62,683 nt of DNA. Source: a virus. The position numbers were made by a program, and so were the translations under genes. The notes below the pieces were generated by a model. The model searched no databases and was not told where the DNA came from. It was given only the letters and a program-made list of their open reading frames with translations. Where the stretch lies: positions 1 to 62,683 of the IMG/VR virus record IMGVR_UViG_3300024262_000030, one strand, 5' to 3'. This document shows positions 6,047 through 14,111 of the stretch, in pieces (position 1 is the stretch's first letter; the number at the start of each line of letters is the position of its first letter).

Positions 6047-6435
6047 GGGGGTGAACTAGATTCGACTCTGAATAAAAATTCCAAACTGCAAGTGAGAGAC
6101 GATACTTGGCTCTCTAAAAATGTATCAACGCATTCAACTGGCGATAATAAAGTTGTGAACTTCAGTAATGAAGTTGCTATGGCAGCCTAAACGCTCCATC
6201 CGTGAAATAAGATTTTCCTCCGAATTTTAAAGTAACGTCATTTAGGAGGAACTTTAACATACAAGTTAAAAGAATGTTAAGGGATTGGTTTGCTGCCTGA
6301 CAAAAAAGTAAACTCGTGGTATATACGATAGAAACCTAGTCCAATGCTTCTGGACGATGAAACATGAAGACAAACTTGTAGATGTTTGAGATGGATATTT
6401 AGAACACCGGAGTGCAACTCTCCGCACTTCCACCA
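6047..6435 (+). ncRNA. ssrA: transfer-messenger RNA (tmRNA)
   Basis: One-piece tmRNA of about 389 nt. The 5' end GGGGGTG pairs with CACTTCC 6425-6431 as the 7-bp acceptor stem; a T-arm CGGAG-TGCAACT-CTCCG precedes it; CCA 6433-6435 is encoded. The resume codon GCA at 6088 opens a short tag frame, ASERRYLAL, ending at TAA 6115. The tag carries the Y-x-A-L type hydrophobic end of proteolysis tags but is one of the shorter kind. Inference: it rescues stalled ribosomes on phage mRNAs late in infection. Confidence 0.88.
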
Positions 6436-6486
6436 ATTTAAAGCGCAATTTGCTTTAATCCAAGATAACTTCAACGGAAATAAAAA

Positions 6487-7212
6487 ATGAAAAAAGAAAA
6501 AATTAGAAAAATATTAGAAAGTCATGTGTCTAAATCGGATAACGAAAACATGACATCCGAATTGTGGAGTCGTGTAACAAACGATTTGACAAAAAACTTA
6601 GAATTCACAAACATATCGGATAGTGATATTCCATCACATGGTGCATATACGTATTCAATAAGCGATTTCACACTATACAAAGACGTGACTGAGATTTATT
6701 TTGAAAGTCTGTATCCTAGGCTTATGATACAACATTCTGACGAGTTGTTTGAAACTACGTGTTCTGAATTTTTTGAAATTTACGAAATTATATTTGATCT
6801 CCGAGGGGATATCAAGCGTGATGTTGTGGAATGTGGTGATGTTAGTATACGACGGTTATACAAATTTATACGCATGTATTTGAATTATACATATGGCATA
6901 CTTTCAAGCAAACACAACAAATCCAATGTTAAAGCGTCAGCTGACTTGAAATATGAAATTCCCATGCTTGCACACGAAATTTTAAAAAAGATCAAAGATA
7001 ATTTCAGCGATGTTATTTATTGTGAAACGGATACATTCTTTATTCGGAATTACAGTGACAATAAATTTGAATTGACTGGCTTGTTGGATTCATTTTATTT
7101 GCCGTATGTTGTAGATTCTTCGTTTCACGTAATGACCCCAAGAAAAAAATGTTATATGAAATTTGATAAAACGATGCGAATCTTTGAAAAATCAGGAATT
7201 AAAACGAAATGA
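6487..7212 (+). CDS. mini family-B DNA polymerase palm-like protein
   Basis: 241 aa. Three segments line up in order with family B polymerase motifs: motif A-like FESLYPRLM (about residue 72), motif B-like LNYTYGILSS (about 137) and motif C-like ETDTFFI (about 181; canonical DTDS). A KKCYM element follows, as after motif C. There is no exonuclease domain, and the protein is about a quarter of normal size. It may be a degenerate or repurposed palm domain. Its stop overlaps the next ATG. Confidence 0.4.
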   Translation: MKKEKIRKILESHVSKSDNENMTSELWSRVTNDLTKNLEFTNISDSDIPSHGAYTYSISDFTLYKDVTEIYFESLYPRLMIQHSDELFETTCSEFFEIYEIIFDLRGDIKRDVVECGDVSIRRLYKFIRMYLNYTYGILSSKHNKSNVKASADLKYEIPMLAHEILKKIKDNFSDVIYCETDTFFIRNYSDNKFELTGLLDSFYLPYVVDSSFHVMTPRKKCYMKFDKTMRIFEKSGIKTK

Positions 7213-7763
7213 GAATATTTTTAGATTTAGATGATACGCTTATTTACAGCGTATACAGAAAACACAAAAAAGGGTATACGTCAGCAAAATTTGCTGGTGA
7301 TGGATTATACTCTAGTATACTACGTCCGATTGCACATGAAATGATTTCGTTTGCAAAAAGTATAGATCCTGATGCTAGTATATTATCCACCGCTACAATG
7401 GATTGGATTCAACATTGGAATAAAGAATTCAATCTTGGGTTTTCTGATGATCAAATGTATGCTCGTGATGATTTTACAGCCAATATGATTACCGGTCCAT
7501 ATACAACTGGGACTGTAGGTTGGAATAAAAAAACGTTAGGTATAACTGATGGGGTGATCATTGATAATTATAGCATCCATGATAGATTCAATCCATCACC
7601 ACATCAAAAAATGTGTTTTATGTTTGGTGAAGATTATGATCCTAACGACTGGATTCAATTTAGAACGTTTGATGGTAGAATTGATACGGATTCAAACACC
7701 GCCGACAAAAAACAATTTGAAGAAATAAAAGAAAAAATTCAAAAAAGACTTGACAAATCGTAA
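7209..7763 (+). CDS. HAD-superfamily phosphatase
   Basis: 184 aa beginning MRIFLDLDDTLIYS, the HAD motif I DxDxT with its nucleophile Asp. STATMDW (about residue 60) can serve as motif II (S/T) and VIIDNY as motif IV. Resembles small NIF/FCP-like or polynucleotide-phosphatase domains; substrate unknown. Overlaps the preceding gene by 4 nt (ATGA). Confidence 0.72.
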   Translation: MRIFLDLDDTLIYSVYRKHKKGYTSAKFAGDGLYSSILRPIAHEMISFAKSIDPDASILSTATMDWIQHWNKEFNLGFSDDQMYARDDFTANMITGPYTTGTVGWNKKTLGITDGVIIDNYSIHDRFNPSPHQKMCFMFGEDYDPNDWIQFRTFDGRIDTDSNTADKKQFEEIKEKIQKRLDKS

Positions 7764-7778
7764 ATAATATGGTTTAAT
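7750..7778 (+). promoter_or_regulatory. sigma70-type promoter placing a start codon at +1
   Basis: TTGACA 7750-7755, 17 bp, TTTAAT 7773-7778, ATG 7785 after 6 nt. The 17 nt from the -10 region through the ATG (GGTTTAATGTAGTCATG) recur exactly at the PrkA promoter near 51232. Confidence 0.72.
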
Positions 7779-7784
7779 GTAGTC

Positions 7785-7832
7785 ATGTTAAACAAAAAAG
7801 TTTTTAAAAAAACTAAAAATTTGATTGTTTGA
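7785..7832 (+). CDS. short leaderless ORF (15 aa, MLNKKVFKKTKNLIV)
   Basis: Starts 6 nt after the -10 box and ends before the Y-like RNA. Strongly basic. Possibly a leader peptide or only a ribosome landing site. Confidence 0.35.
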   Translation: MLNKKVFKKTKNLIV

Positions 7833-7937
7833 CACACGGTAAACATATATATGATTACCACTACTAATTTCGTTCTTTGTTAAAACGATTCTAACAGCAT
7901 TCAAATATTGGATATAAAAATGAATCGTGAAAATTTA

Positions 7938-8039
7938 AAGATGCACTCAGCAATATGAAACTATAAATAAATGGGGTACCCGATCCTCGTCATTGTGACA
8001 CTAAAATCGGCAGAATAAAACTGTAAATTGATGCATCTT
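7938..8039 (+). ncRNA. Y-RNA-like RNA, copy 2, next to the Ro60-like gene
   Basis: AAGATGCA 7938-7945 pairs perfectly with TGCATCTT 8032-8039 and closes about 86 nt. Inside are CCGAT 7980-7984/ATCGG 8006-8010 enclosing GTCA-TTG-TGAC (7989-7999), then CAG/CTG 8011-8023. The 5' end GATGCACTCAGCAA matches copy 1 (515-528) at all but one position. Bacterial Y RNAs are typically encoded beside their Ro60 partner, as here. An alternative is a structured 5' UTR of the downstream gene. Confidence 0.5.
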
Positions 8040-8089
8040 GAAAGCTTTCGCTTAACAAAAAACCAACACAAAGAAAAGGAAAAAATATC

Positions 8090-9544
8090 ATGAGTAAGTT
8101 ACTAAATTCATTACAAAATACACCAACAGGTTACACTGAAAATGGTGCTTTAACATTTGACTCAAGCAATTCAGAAGTACTGAATTTCTTCTCACTTGGG
8201 GGTGCTCTTAGAACAAGAGACGAATCGGACATTCTCCGTTTATTCAAGAACGCATTTGCAGAAGATGCTTTGCTTGCAGTAAAGACTTTATTTTATCTTC
8301 GTGATATCCGTGGCGGACAGGGGGAACGTAGAACTTTCCGTATCTGTTACAAGTGGTTAGCAGACAACCATTCAGGTATCGCAATGAAGAACTTTGATAA
8401 TGTTGCATTGGTGGGTCGTTACGACGACTTGTTTTCAGCATTTGACACTTCACTTGAAGGTGCTTTAACAGCATACTTGAAGGCTCAGTTAGACTGTGAT
8501 GCTTCAACTGCTGATGATAGTATCTCTTTGCTTGCAAAGTGGTTGCCATCTATCAACACATCTTCAAAGTCAACCGTTCGTTTGGCAAAGAAGCTTTGTC
8601 AGTCATGGGGTTACACTCATCGTCAGTACAGACAGACTTTGTCAAGACTTCGTAAGAAGTTGGCAATCGTTGAGCAGAATATGTGTGCTCGTGAGTTTGA
8701 AGCTATAGATTACTCCAAGGTTCCATCCCGTGCATCCTTGATCTACAGAAATGCTTTCGGAAATCGTGATGGTAACAGATATCAGAAGTTCTTAGATTCG
8801 GTTGAATCAGGTGAAGCTAAGATCAACGCGGGAACATTGTTTCCAGTTGATTTGGTTGCCAAGGTCATGTCAAATTATTCACGAACTGTGGATCGTACGG
8901 TTGAAGCTCAATGGAAGGCACTTCCAAACTATTTGGAAAATAACCCACACAACGGAATCGTTGTTGCTGATGTATCTGGATCTATGAATGGTAAGCCAAT
9001 TGAAGTATGTTTGTCACTGGCAATCTACTTTGCTGAAAGAAACACCGGCGCATTCAAGGATCACTTCATCACCTTCTCGGAAAATCCAAAGTTACAAAAG
9101 TTGAGGGGAACTTCATTGATGGACAAGGTAGAAAACCTCAGCCGTGCTGAGTGGGGTATGAGTACAAATCTACAATCTGTATTTGACTTGTTATTGACAG
9201 CTGCAACTCGTGATGGGTTGAGTCAAGAAGATATGCCTGACACAATTTACATCATCTCTGACATGGAATTTAACCAGGCATGTAGATCAAACTCTGAAAC
9301 TAATTTTCAGGCTGCACAACGTAAGTTTGAGGCAGTTGGATTGAAACTTCCATCCGTGTGCTTCTGGAACGTAAATGCACGTAACAATCAGTCGCCGGTT
9401 ACGAAGGATGAAAGAGGAACAATGCTTGTTTCAGGATACTCACCAAGTATCTTGAAGAGTGCTGTGACTGATACAGTTGTGACTCCATATGAAATGATGA
9501 TGAACGTCATCGGTTCTGAAAGATACGATTCAATTGAAATTTAA
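8090..9544 (+). CDS. Ro60/TROVE-like RNA-binding protein with vWA domain (DUF2828-like)
   Basis: 484 aa with a strong ribosome-binding site (AAAGGAAAAAATATC). The N-terminal 280 residues are helical-repeat-like with [10 protein letters not shown] (about 70) and [20 protein letters not shown], typical of DUF2828 proteins related to the TROVE ring. A vWA domain starts near residue 290 with the MIDAS motif VADVSGSMN. Ro60 proteins bind Y RNAs and misfolded RNA ends. Two Y-like RNAs in the window, one directly upstream, support that role. Terminator follows. Confidence 0.72.
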   Translation: MSKLLNSLQNTPTGYTENGALTFDSSNSEVLNFFSLGGALRTRDESDILRLFKNAFAEDALLAVKTLFYLRDIRGGQGERRTFRICYKWLADNHSGIAMKNFDNVALVGRYDDLFSAFDTSLEGALTAYLKAQLDCDASTADDSISLLAKWLPSINTSSKSTVRLAKKLCQSWGYTHRQYRQTLSRLRKKLAIVEQNMCAREFEAIDYSKVPSRASLIYRNAFGNRDGNRYQKFLDSVESGEAKINAGTLFPVDLVAKVMSNYSRTVDRTVEAQWKALPNYLENNPHNGIVVADVSGSMNGKPIEVCLSLAIYFAERNTGAFKDHFITFSENPKLQKLRGTSLMDKVENLSRAEWGMSTNLQSVFDLLLTAATRDGLSQEDMPDTIYIISDMEFNQACRSNSETNFQAAQRKFEAVGLKLPSVCFWNVNARNNQSPVTKDERGTMLVSGYSPSILKSAVTDTVVTPYEMMMNVIGSERYDSIEI

Positions 9545-9570
9545 CTTGATATACATAGTATAAACTACGA

Positions 9571-9606
9571 AAAGCCCGCCATTATCGAAATATGCGGGCT
9601 TTTTTG
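9571..9606 (+). terminator. rho-independent terminator
   Basis: AAAGCCCGC/GCGGGCTTT stem with T-run, just after the Ro60-like gene. Its 3' arm forms the start of the 28-bp repeat at 9597-9624. Confidence 0.88.
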
Positions 9607-9624
9607 TGTCCGCTGATATTTATA
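9597..9624 (+). repeat. 28-bp direct repeat, left copy
   Basis: Identical to 10324-10351. Both copies run from a terminator-derived GGCTTTTTT through the TATTTATA motif. Together they bracket the homing endonuclease gene. Confidence 0.9.
9617..9624 (+). promoter_or_regulatory. late-type TATTTATA motif
   Basis: Ends 3 nt before ATG 9628 of the endonuclease; no -35 at 17 bp. Confidence 0.5.
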
Positions 9625-9627
9625 TAT

Positions 9628-10263
9628 ATGAAACGTCAATGTCCTGATTGTTTTTCTGAATTTGTCTATAAAGATGCATATAAATTTAAGTTGGCATGTG
9701 AATTAAATAAACCATGTCAGAAATGTGCGTGTAAAAGAAGACGAAAATATCCAGAAACCAAAGTTAGAAATTGTCCTAGTTGTGGGCGAATTTTAGAATA
9801 CCCAACGGTCAATGATAGAAACAATGCTGAATACAGAAATCGCAGATGTTTATACTGTTCAAATTCAGGAGAAAATAATCCGATGTCAGGAAAAAATCAT
9901 TCCGATGATACGCGAATCAGAATAAAAAATTCCAACATTAAGACTTTTCGTTCTCGTAAAATAATAGGTCATAACCATGGAGTGAATGTAGAAGCATGCA
10001 AAATATTAGATGATATAGCAAAAGAACGTGGTTGGAATTTGAAACATGCACTCAATGGCGGCGAATATCAAATTTTAAATTATTTTGTCGATGGATTTGA
10101 TGAGAAACTTAACATTGTATTAGAATATGATGAACCACGTCATTACTCAAGGGGAGAATTGAAGATTGACGATTTGAAAAGAATGAATGAGATTATTAAA
10201 TTTCAGAAATGTAGCTTTTTTAGATATAATGAAAAGACAGGTGAAATGAAACGATATTTTTAA
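9628..10263 (+). CDS. free-standing homing endonuclease (zinc ribbons, NUMOD3, Vsr-like domain)
   Basis: 211 aa. Zinc ribbons at the N-terminus (CPDC...CQKC and CPSC...CLYC), a NUMOD3-like GENNPMSGKNHSDDTR, then a C-terminal nuclease domain with LNIVLEYDEPRHY and CSFFRYNE resembling the EDxHD/Vsr-like homing nucleases. Start 9628 follows the TATTTATA motif; an earlier in-frame start at 9592 would read through the terminator. The flanking 28-bp repeats mark it as a recent insertion that left the downstream gene's promoter intact. Confidence 0.8.
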   Translation: MKRQCPDCFSEFVYKDAYKFKLACELNKPCQKCACKRRRKYPETKVRNCPSCGRILEYPTVNDRNNAEYRNRRCLYCSNSGENNPMSGKNHSDDTRIRIKNSNIKTFRSRKIIGHNHGVNVEACKILDDIAKERGWNLKHALNGGEYQILNYFVDGFDEKLNIVLEYDEPRHYSRGELKIDDLKRMNEIIKFQKCSFFRYNEKTGEMKRYF

Positions 10264-10323
10264 TTATGCTTGATTTACAACAATATTCCTGTATATTTGA
10301 ATTCTATACATATAATCCGTTTT

Positions 10324-10351
10324 GGCTTTTTTGTGTCCGCTGATATTTATA
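10324..10351 (+). repeat. 28-bp direct repeat, right copy
   Basis: Second copy of 9597-9624; supplies the TATTTATA motif of the gene at 10356. Confidence 0.9.
10344..10351 (+). promoter_or_regulatory. late-type TATTTATA motif
   Basis: Ends 4 nt before ATG 10356. Confidence 0.55.
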
Positions 10352-10355
10352 GGAA

Positions 10356-11522
10356 ATGAAAAAAATTGAACTTAAAAAAATTATAAAAGAGGCGATTCAC
10401 GAAATACTAACAACCGAATCGGATGAAAAATTTTCAACTTGGGATTTGGATGATTTTGTTCAAGACCAAATAAATGAGGCGGATTTTGATGATGCGAAAA
10501 CATCAAAGGCGAATTATGCAAAATATGTTGATGCCCGTTTGAATCCTGAGAAGGAAAGCGGAAAAGCTTCTGCTGCAAAGTTGGGTAGATTGATGCACAA
10601 AAGTAATATTATGGACGAAAGTGGAAATGTTATTGATGAAAAACAATTGGCAAAAAAGATTATGGTTAGACCTGAAAGTATTATCGGTGCCAATGCAAAA
10701 TTGAAAAAATCAAACAATAATACATTCAAATTTTTTGACACTACATTACCAGCGTTTCAAGGGTTTTATGTTGATGAAACAACCGGAGAATTGAGAATAA
10801 TCAGAACATGTCCTGCTGCTGGTGCATGTGCCCTCTTCTGTTACGCAACGAAAGGTGGATATATTCAGTATAAACCCAGTTCAATTGGATCTAGTAGACT
10901 GGTTAATTTTTTAATCAATGACAAAACAGGTTTCCGAAATCAAATGATTAAAGAAATAAAAGCTGAAGCGGAAAAATTAAAACGAAAGAATATCACGGCA
11001 GTAATACGATGGCATGATAGTGGTGATTTCTTCTCAAGAGATTATCTTGATATGGCTTATGATATTGCAAAAAATACTCCAGAGGTAATTCATTATGCTT
11101 ATACAAAGGCATTGAGAATGGTGAAGGCATCAGGAAACAAACCAAAGAATTTTGTTTTCAATTTTTCTACAGGCGGTATACATGACAAGGAAATTGACAA
11201 ATCAAAAGATAAATTTTCAGAAGTTGTTCCAAAAGAAATGTTTATTGATTTATTTTCAACCGATGATTCCGGTAGACATAAAAAAACTAAAGACGGATTT
11301 AAAGTTTTCGTTGACGGTGGTAAACAAGAATTGAAACGTAGAATTGCACAAGGATATAAAATTCCAATTGAAAGCATTATTACTTGGTCGGAACTTATGA
11401 AAATGCCATATGACCCAACCAAAGATCAAAAAGCAAAATATAATGTATTGGTTTCTCCCGGGGATGGTGATAACGCTGCAATGAGAAAAGACGTTTTGGG
11501 TACATATTTACTCATTCATTGA
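10356..11522 (+). CDS. mycobacteriophage 'gene product 88'-like protein with capsid-targeting-type N-terminus
   Basis: 388 aa. The region from about residue 150 carries TCPAAGACALFCYATKGGY and VIRWHDSGDFFSRDYLD, hallmark motifs of the GP88 family found in mycobacteriophages and other large phages; biochemical function unknown. The N-terminus MKKIELKKIIKEAIHEIL is the Lys/Leu helix with an I-K-E site seen on several late proteins here. The cysteine cluster suggests a metal or Fe-S centre (inference). Confidence 0.7.
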   Translation: MKKIELKKIIKEAIHEILTTESDEKFSTWDLDDFVQDQINEADFDDAKTSKANYAKYVDARLNPEKESGKASAAKLGRLMHKSNIMDESGNVIDEKQLAKKIMVRPESIIGANAKLKKSNNNTFKFFDTTLPAFQGFYVDETTGELRIIRTCPAAGACALFCYATKGGYIQYKPSSIGSSRLVNFLINDKTGFRNQMIKEIKAEAEKLKRKNITAVIRWHDSGDFFSRDYLDMAYDIAKNTPEVIHYAYTKALRMVKASGNKPKNFVFNFSTGGIHDKEIDKSKDKFSEVVPKEMFIDLFSTDDSGRHKKTKDGFKVFVDGGKQELKRRIAQGYKIPIESIITWSELMKMPYDPTKDQKAKYNVLVSPGDGDNAAMRKDVLGTYLLIH

Positions 11523-11530
11523 TATTTATA
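11523..11530 (+). promoter_or_regulatory. late-type TATTTATA motif
   Basis: Overlaps the end of the preceding gene and stops 3 nt before ATG 11534. Confidence 0.5.
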
Positions 11531-11533
11531 CAC

Positions 11534-11941
11534 ATGAAGTTGACAATCAAAAAACTGAATGAGGTTTCCAGAAGTGAAAAAGATTTGGATGAAATAACAA
11601 ATTTTATCAAATTCTGTTCAAAAAAACTTGGATGTGAAGGTGACATTGAAGTAACTCTCGTTGGAAAAGGAAGCGGAGACCAAGGTATGAGTACAGGTGG
11701 ATTTGATGTATTCAGCAACAAAATTTTGGCTAGAGAATATGGTCGTAGTTTGGTTGATATTTTACGAAGTATCGCACATGAATTAGTACACTATCGTCAA
11801 AAAGAAAAAGGAAAGTTTAAACCAGGTGACGACATTCCAAACATCGGTGGTGAAATTGAAGATGAAGCAAATGCTATATGTGGACAGCTTGTAAAAATGT
11901 TTGTCAATGAAGAGGATAAAAAATATCTGTATACGTACTAA
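11534..11941 (+). CDS. small zinc metallopeptidase-like protein
   Basis: 135 aa. RSIAHELVHYRQ (about residue 80) is an HExxH zinc site, with a downstream GGEIEDEAN giving the probable third ligand. N-terminus MKLTIKKLNEVSRSE has an L-N-E site of the capsid-targeting type. Start 11534 chosen because the late motif lies between it and the earlier ATG at 11519. Possibly packaged and injected, or acts on the capsid. Confidence 0.68.
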   Translation: MKLTIKKLNEVSRSEKDLDEITNFIKFCSKKLGCEGDIEVTLVGKGSGDQGMSTGGFDVFSNKILAREYGRSLVDILRSIAHELVHYRQKEKGKFKPGDDIPNIGGEIEDEANAICGQLVKMFVNEEDKKYLYTY

Positions 11942-11942
11942 A

Positions 11943-12593
11943 ATGAAACTTAAATATTTAATTTTAGAACGTCAATCGTTTTTACAATTTCCAAAATTAA
12001 ATTTGGGGCTTGGTAGAATTGATACACTTTCAAAACAAATGACAAAGACTGATGTAAAAATGCCCAAGAAGGATTCGTCAGTAAAACAAATCATTGACAA
12101 GAGATTTAATCATGCTGGTGCTGGCAAGGTGACGAATAAAACACACAAATCGGTAGGTGGAATGTTTGTTCACGATCCTGATGCTGGGGATTTTTCATTT
12201 GCAAATCGTGATGCAATGGCACATGAAGGTTTGCATCATGTATTACAGCAAATTGCAACCCAATACGGTGAAGATTATCGCTTGGCGTTGATCAAAAAAC
12301 TTGTGTCATTTATTCCAGGGGATGTTAAGAAGCAGATGTTTATTATGCTTAATGATTATGAATATGACATGGATGCCAATTTTATGGAGGAAATGCTTAC
12401 ATTTGCTTATGATATACTAACAAATAAAAAAGCTCGTTATTCATTTGTCAAATCATATTCCAGCGATGGAAATCCAACTGATGAAAGGTTAATTGATGCT
12501 TATGAAGCAAAAAAAGACTTGCTTAAGGCTTGGAATAAAATTATTTCATATTCCAAAAATCTTACACCAGAAAAATTAGAAAATTTGATTTGA
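11943..12593 (+). CDS. second metallopeptidase-like protein
   Basis: 216 aa beginning MKLKYLILERQSF (I-L-E site). AHEGLHHVLQQ (about residue 96) is HExxH, and NFMEEMLTFAYD about 50 residues later can give the gluzincin glutamate. Starts 2 nt after the stop of the preceding metallopeptidase; no sequence similarity between them is evident beyond the motif. Confidence 0.6.
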   Translation: MKLKYLILERQSFLQFPKLNLGLGRIDTLSKQMTKTDVKMPKKDSSVKQIIDKRFNHAGAGKVTNKTHKSVGGMFVHDPDAGDFSFANRDAMAHEGLHHVLQQIATQYGEDYRLALIKKLVSFIPGDVKKQMFIMLNDYEYDMDANFMEEMLTFAYDILTNKKARYSFVKSYSSDGNPTDERLIDAYEAKKDLLKAWNKIISYSKNLTPEKLENLI

Positions 12594-12618
12594 CATTTTC
12601 CATTTGATGGTTTATGAT
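12590..12618 (+). promoter_or_regulatory. sigma70-type promoter placing a start codon at +1
   Basis: TTGACA 12590-12595, 17 bp, TATGAT 12613-12618; ATG 12625 after 6 nt. Confidence 0.78.
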
Positions 12619-12624
12619 GCCATC

Positions 12625-13770
12625 ATGGATATAGAGTTTTCAAAAGATCAAAAAAAGGCAGTTGATACAATTACGGATTGGTATACCAGCCACACGAGCC
12701 AATTGCCAGCATTCACCTTCGGAGGTGCGGCTGGAACTGGAAAATCAACATTAATTTCACATTTACATCAGGCATTACCATTTGCTAAAATATCGTATTG
12801 TGCATATACAGGCAAAGCGGCCACTGTATTACGACGGAAGTTGGCGGTACATGGAATAGGACATGAATCAATTTCAACGATTCACTCATTGATGTATACG
12901 CCACAATTGGATTCCGATGGAAATGTGGCAGGATGGAAACGAAACCCACATCTTGATGGGAACTTGATTGTGATTGATGAGGCTAGCATGGTTCCAAAAG
13001 AAATCTATGATGATCTACTTTCATATGACATACCGTTGTTGTTTGTAGGCGACCACTACCAACTTCCACCTGTATCACAATATGAGTTTAACTTGATGGA
13101 TGATCCATTTGTCAAATTGGATACTCCGCATAGATTTGCTGCTGACTCACCAATTGTCAAATTGGCAACTAAAGTGAGAAACGGAGAAAATATAAAATTC
13201 GGAGATCACGGTGATGGCGTTTCAAAAAGAACATTGAAGACAATCACACAAGATGAAATACAAAGATTTTTCCAAAGTGATGAACTGAAAAATGGTGACT
13301 CAATTATGCTTAGTGGCTTCAACAAGACCAGAGTGAAACTCAACAAACGTGTGAGAAAGCAATTTGGTTACTCTGGACTGATCAACAATGGTGAAAGAGT
13401 CGTGTGTTTGAGAAATAATAAAAAAACAAACATTCCACTTTTCAACGGTGCTTTGGGAACTGTGAAACATGTTGGAACTAAACACGACACAGCATGGAAA
13501 GGTGCCATTGAAATGGATGGATTTGATTCACCATTCCGTGGTGTAATTTATAATGACATTTTCAACACGGAGAAGCCGGATTTGTATGTTGGTCGTAGTC
13601 GTGATACTCAATGCTTTGATTATGGATATGCTTTGTCAGTTCATAAATCACAAGGAAGCAGCTGGAATCGTGTTTGTGTATTTGAGGAACAATGTGATTT
13701 GTTTGATAATCTGAGGTGGTTATATACAGCAGTAACAAGAGCGGAAAATGAATTGTTAATAATCAAATGA
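12625..13770 (+). CDS. SF1B helicase, Dda/RecD-type
   Basis: 381 aa. Walker A GGAAGTGKSTL (about residue 30), motif Ia YTGKAATVL, Walker B IVIDEASMV, motif III LLFVGDHYQLPP, and C-terminal ALSVHKSQGSSW with YTAVTRAEN. Length and order match T4 Dda, a 5'-3' helicase that helps start replication and clears bound proteins. Start 12625 is set by the promoter: the in-frame ATG at 12604 lies upstream of the -10 box. Confidence 0.88.
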   Translation: MDIEFSKDQKKAVDTITDWYTSHTSQLPAFTFGGAAGTGKSTLISHLHQALPFAKISYCAYTGKAATVLRRKLAVHGIGHESISTIHSLMYTPQLDSDGNVAGWKRNPHLDGNLIVIDEASMVPKEIYDDLLSYDIPLLFVGDHYQLPPVSQYEFNLMDDPFVKLDTPHRFAADSPIVKLATKVRNGENIKFGDHGDGVSKRTLKTITQDEIQRFFQSDELKNGDSIMLSGFNKTRVKLNKRVRKQFGYSGLINNGERVVCLRNNKKTNIPLFNGALGTVKHVGTKHDTAWKGAIEMDGFDSPFRGVIYNDIFNTEKPDLYVGRSRDTQCFDYGYALSVHKSQGSSWNRVCVFEEQCDLFDNLRWLYTAVTRAENELLIIK

Positions 13771-13988
13771 TTAAGAAGATTTGTCAAAAATATTTTGGGT
13801 TATTTTTACCTAAATATCAATTATTTTATAGAGGGGAAACCCCTACGAATTATTATATTGAAGAAGGAACTGGAAAAATATTTTTCAAGAATGTATTACA
13901 TGGGATTGGGTATTTCAGAGCACCATGTGAAGCATCAGAATTCATCAAAATGAAAATAAATTCAGGAACACTTGAAATTAAGTCTTGA
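13767..13988 (+). CDS. hypothetical protein
   Basis: 73 aa, starting in an ATGA overlap with the helicase stop. Hydrophobic and aromatic N-terminus (YFGLFLPKYQLFYRG). Not recognised. Confidence 0.55.
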   Translation: MIKKICQKYFGLFLPKYQLFYRGETPTNYYIEEGTGKIFFKNVLHGIGYFRAPCEASEFIKMKINSGTLEIKS

Positions 13989-14013
13989 CTTTTTATATTT
14001 TACAGTTTATACT
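13985..14013 (+). promoter_or_regulatory. sigma70-type promoter
   Basis: TTGACT 13985-13990, 17 bp, TATACT 14008-14013. Unlike most promoters here it is followed by a leader of about 90 nt. Confidence 0.75.
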
Positions 14014-14070
14014 ATATGTTATAATAATTTAAAACGGAACATTTTTTATGCTTTAAATCATATTTATAAA

Positions 14071-14091
14071 CAGAATGAACAAATCATTCTG
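14071..14091 (+). promoter_or_regulatory. perfect hairpin in the leader of the HNH gene
   Basis: CAGAATGA 14071-14078 and TCATTCTG 14084-14091 form an 8-bp stem with loop ACAAA, ending 5 nt before the AAAGGAG ribosome-binding site. Candidate translational operator or processing site. Confidence 0.5.
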
Positions 14092-14111
14092 TGCGAAAGG
14101 AGAACAATACA

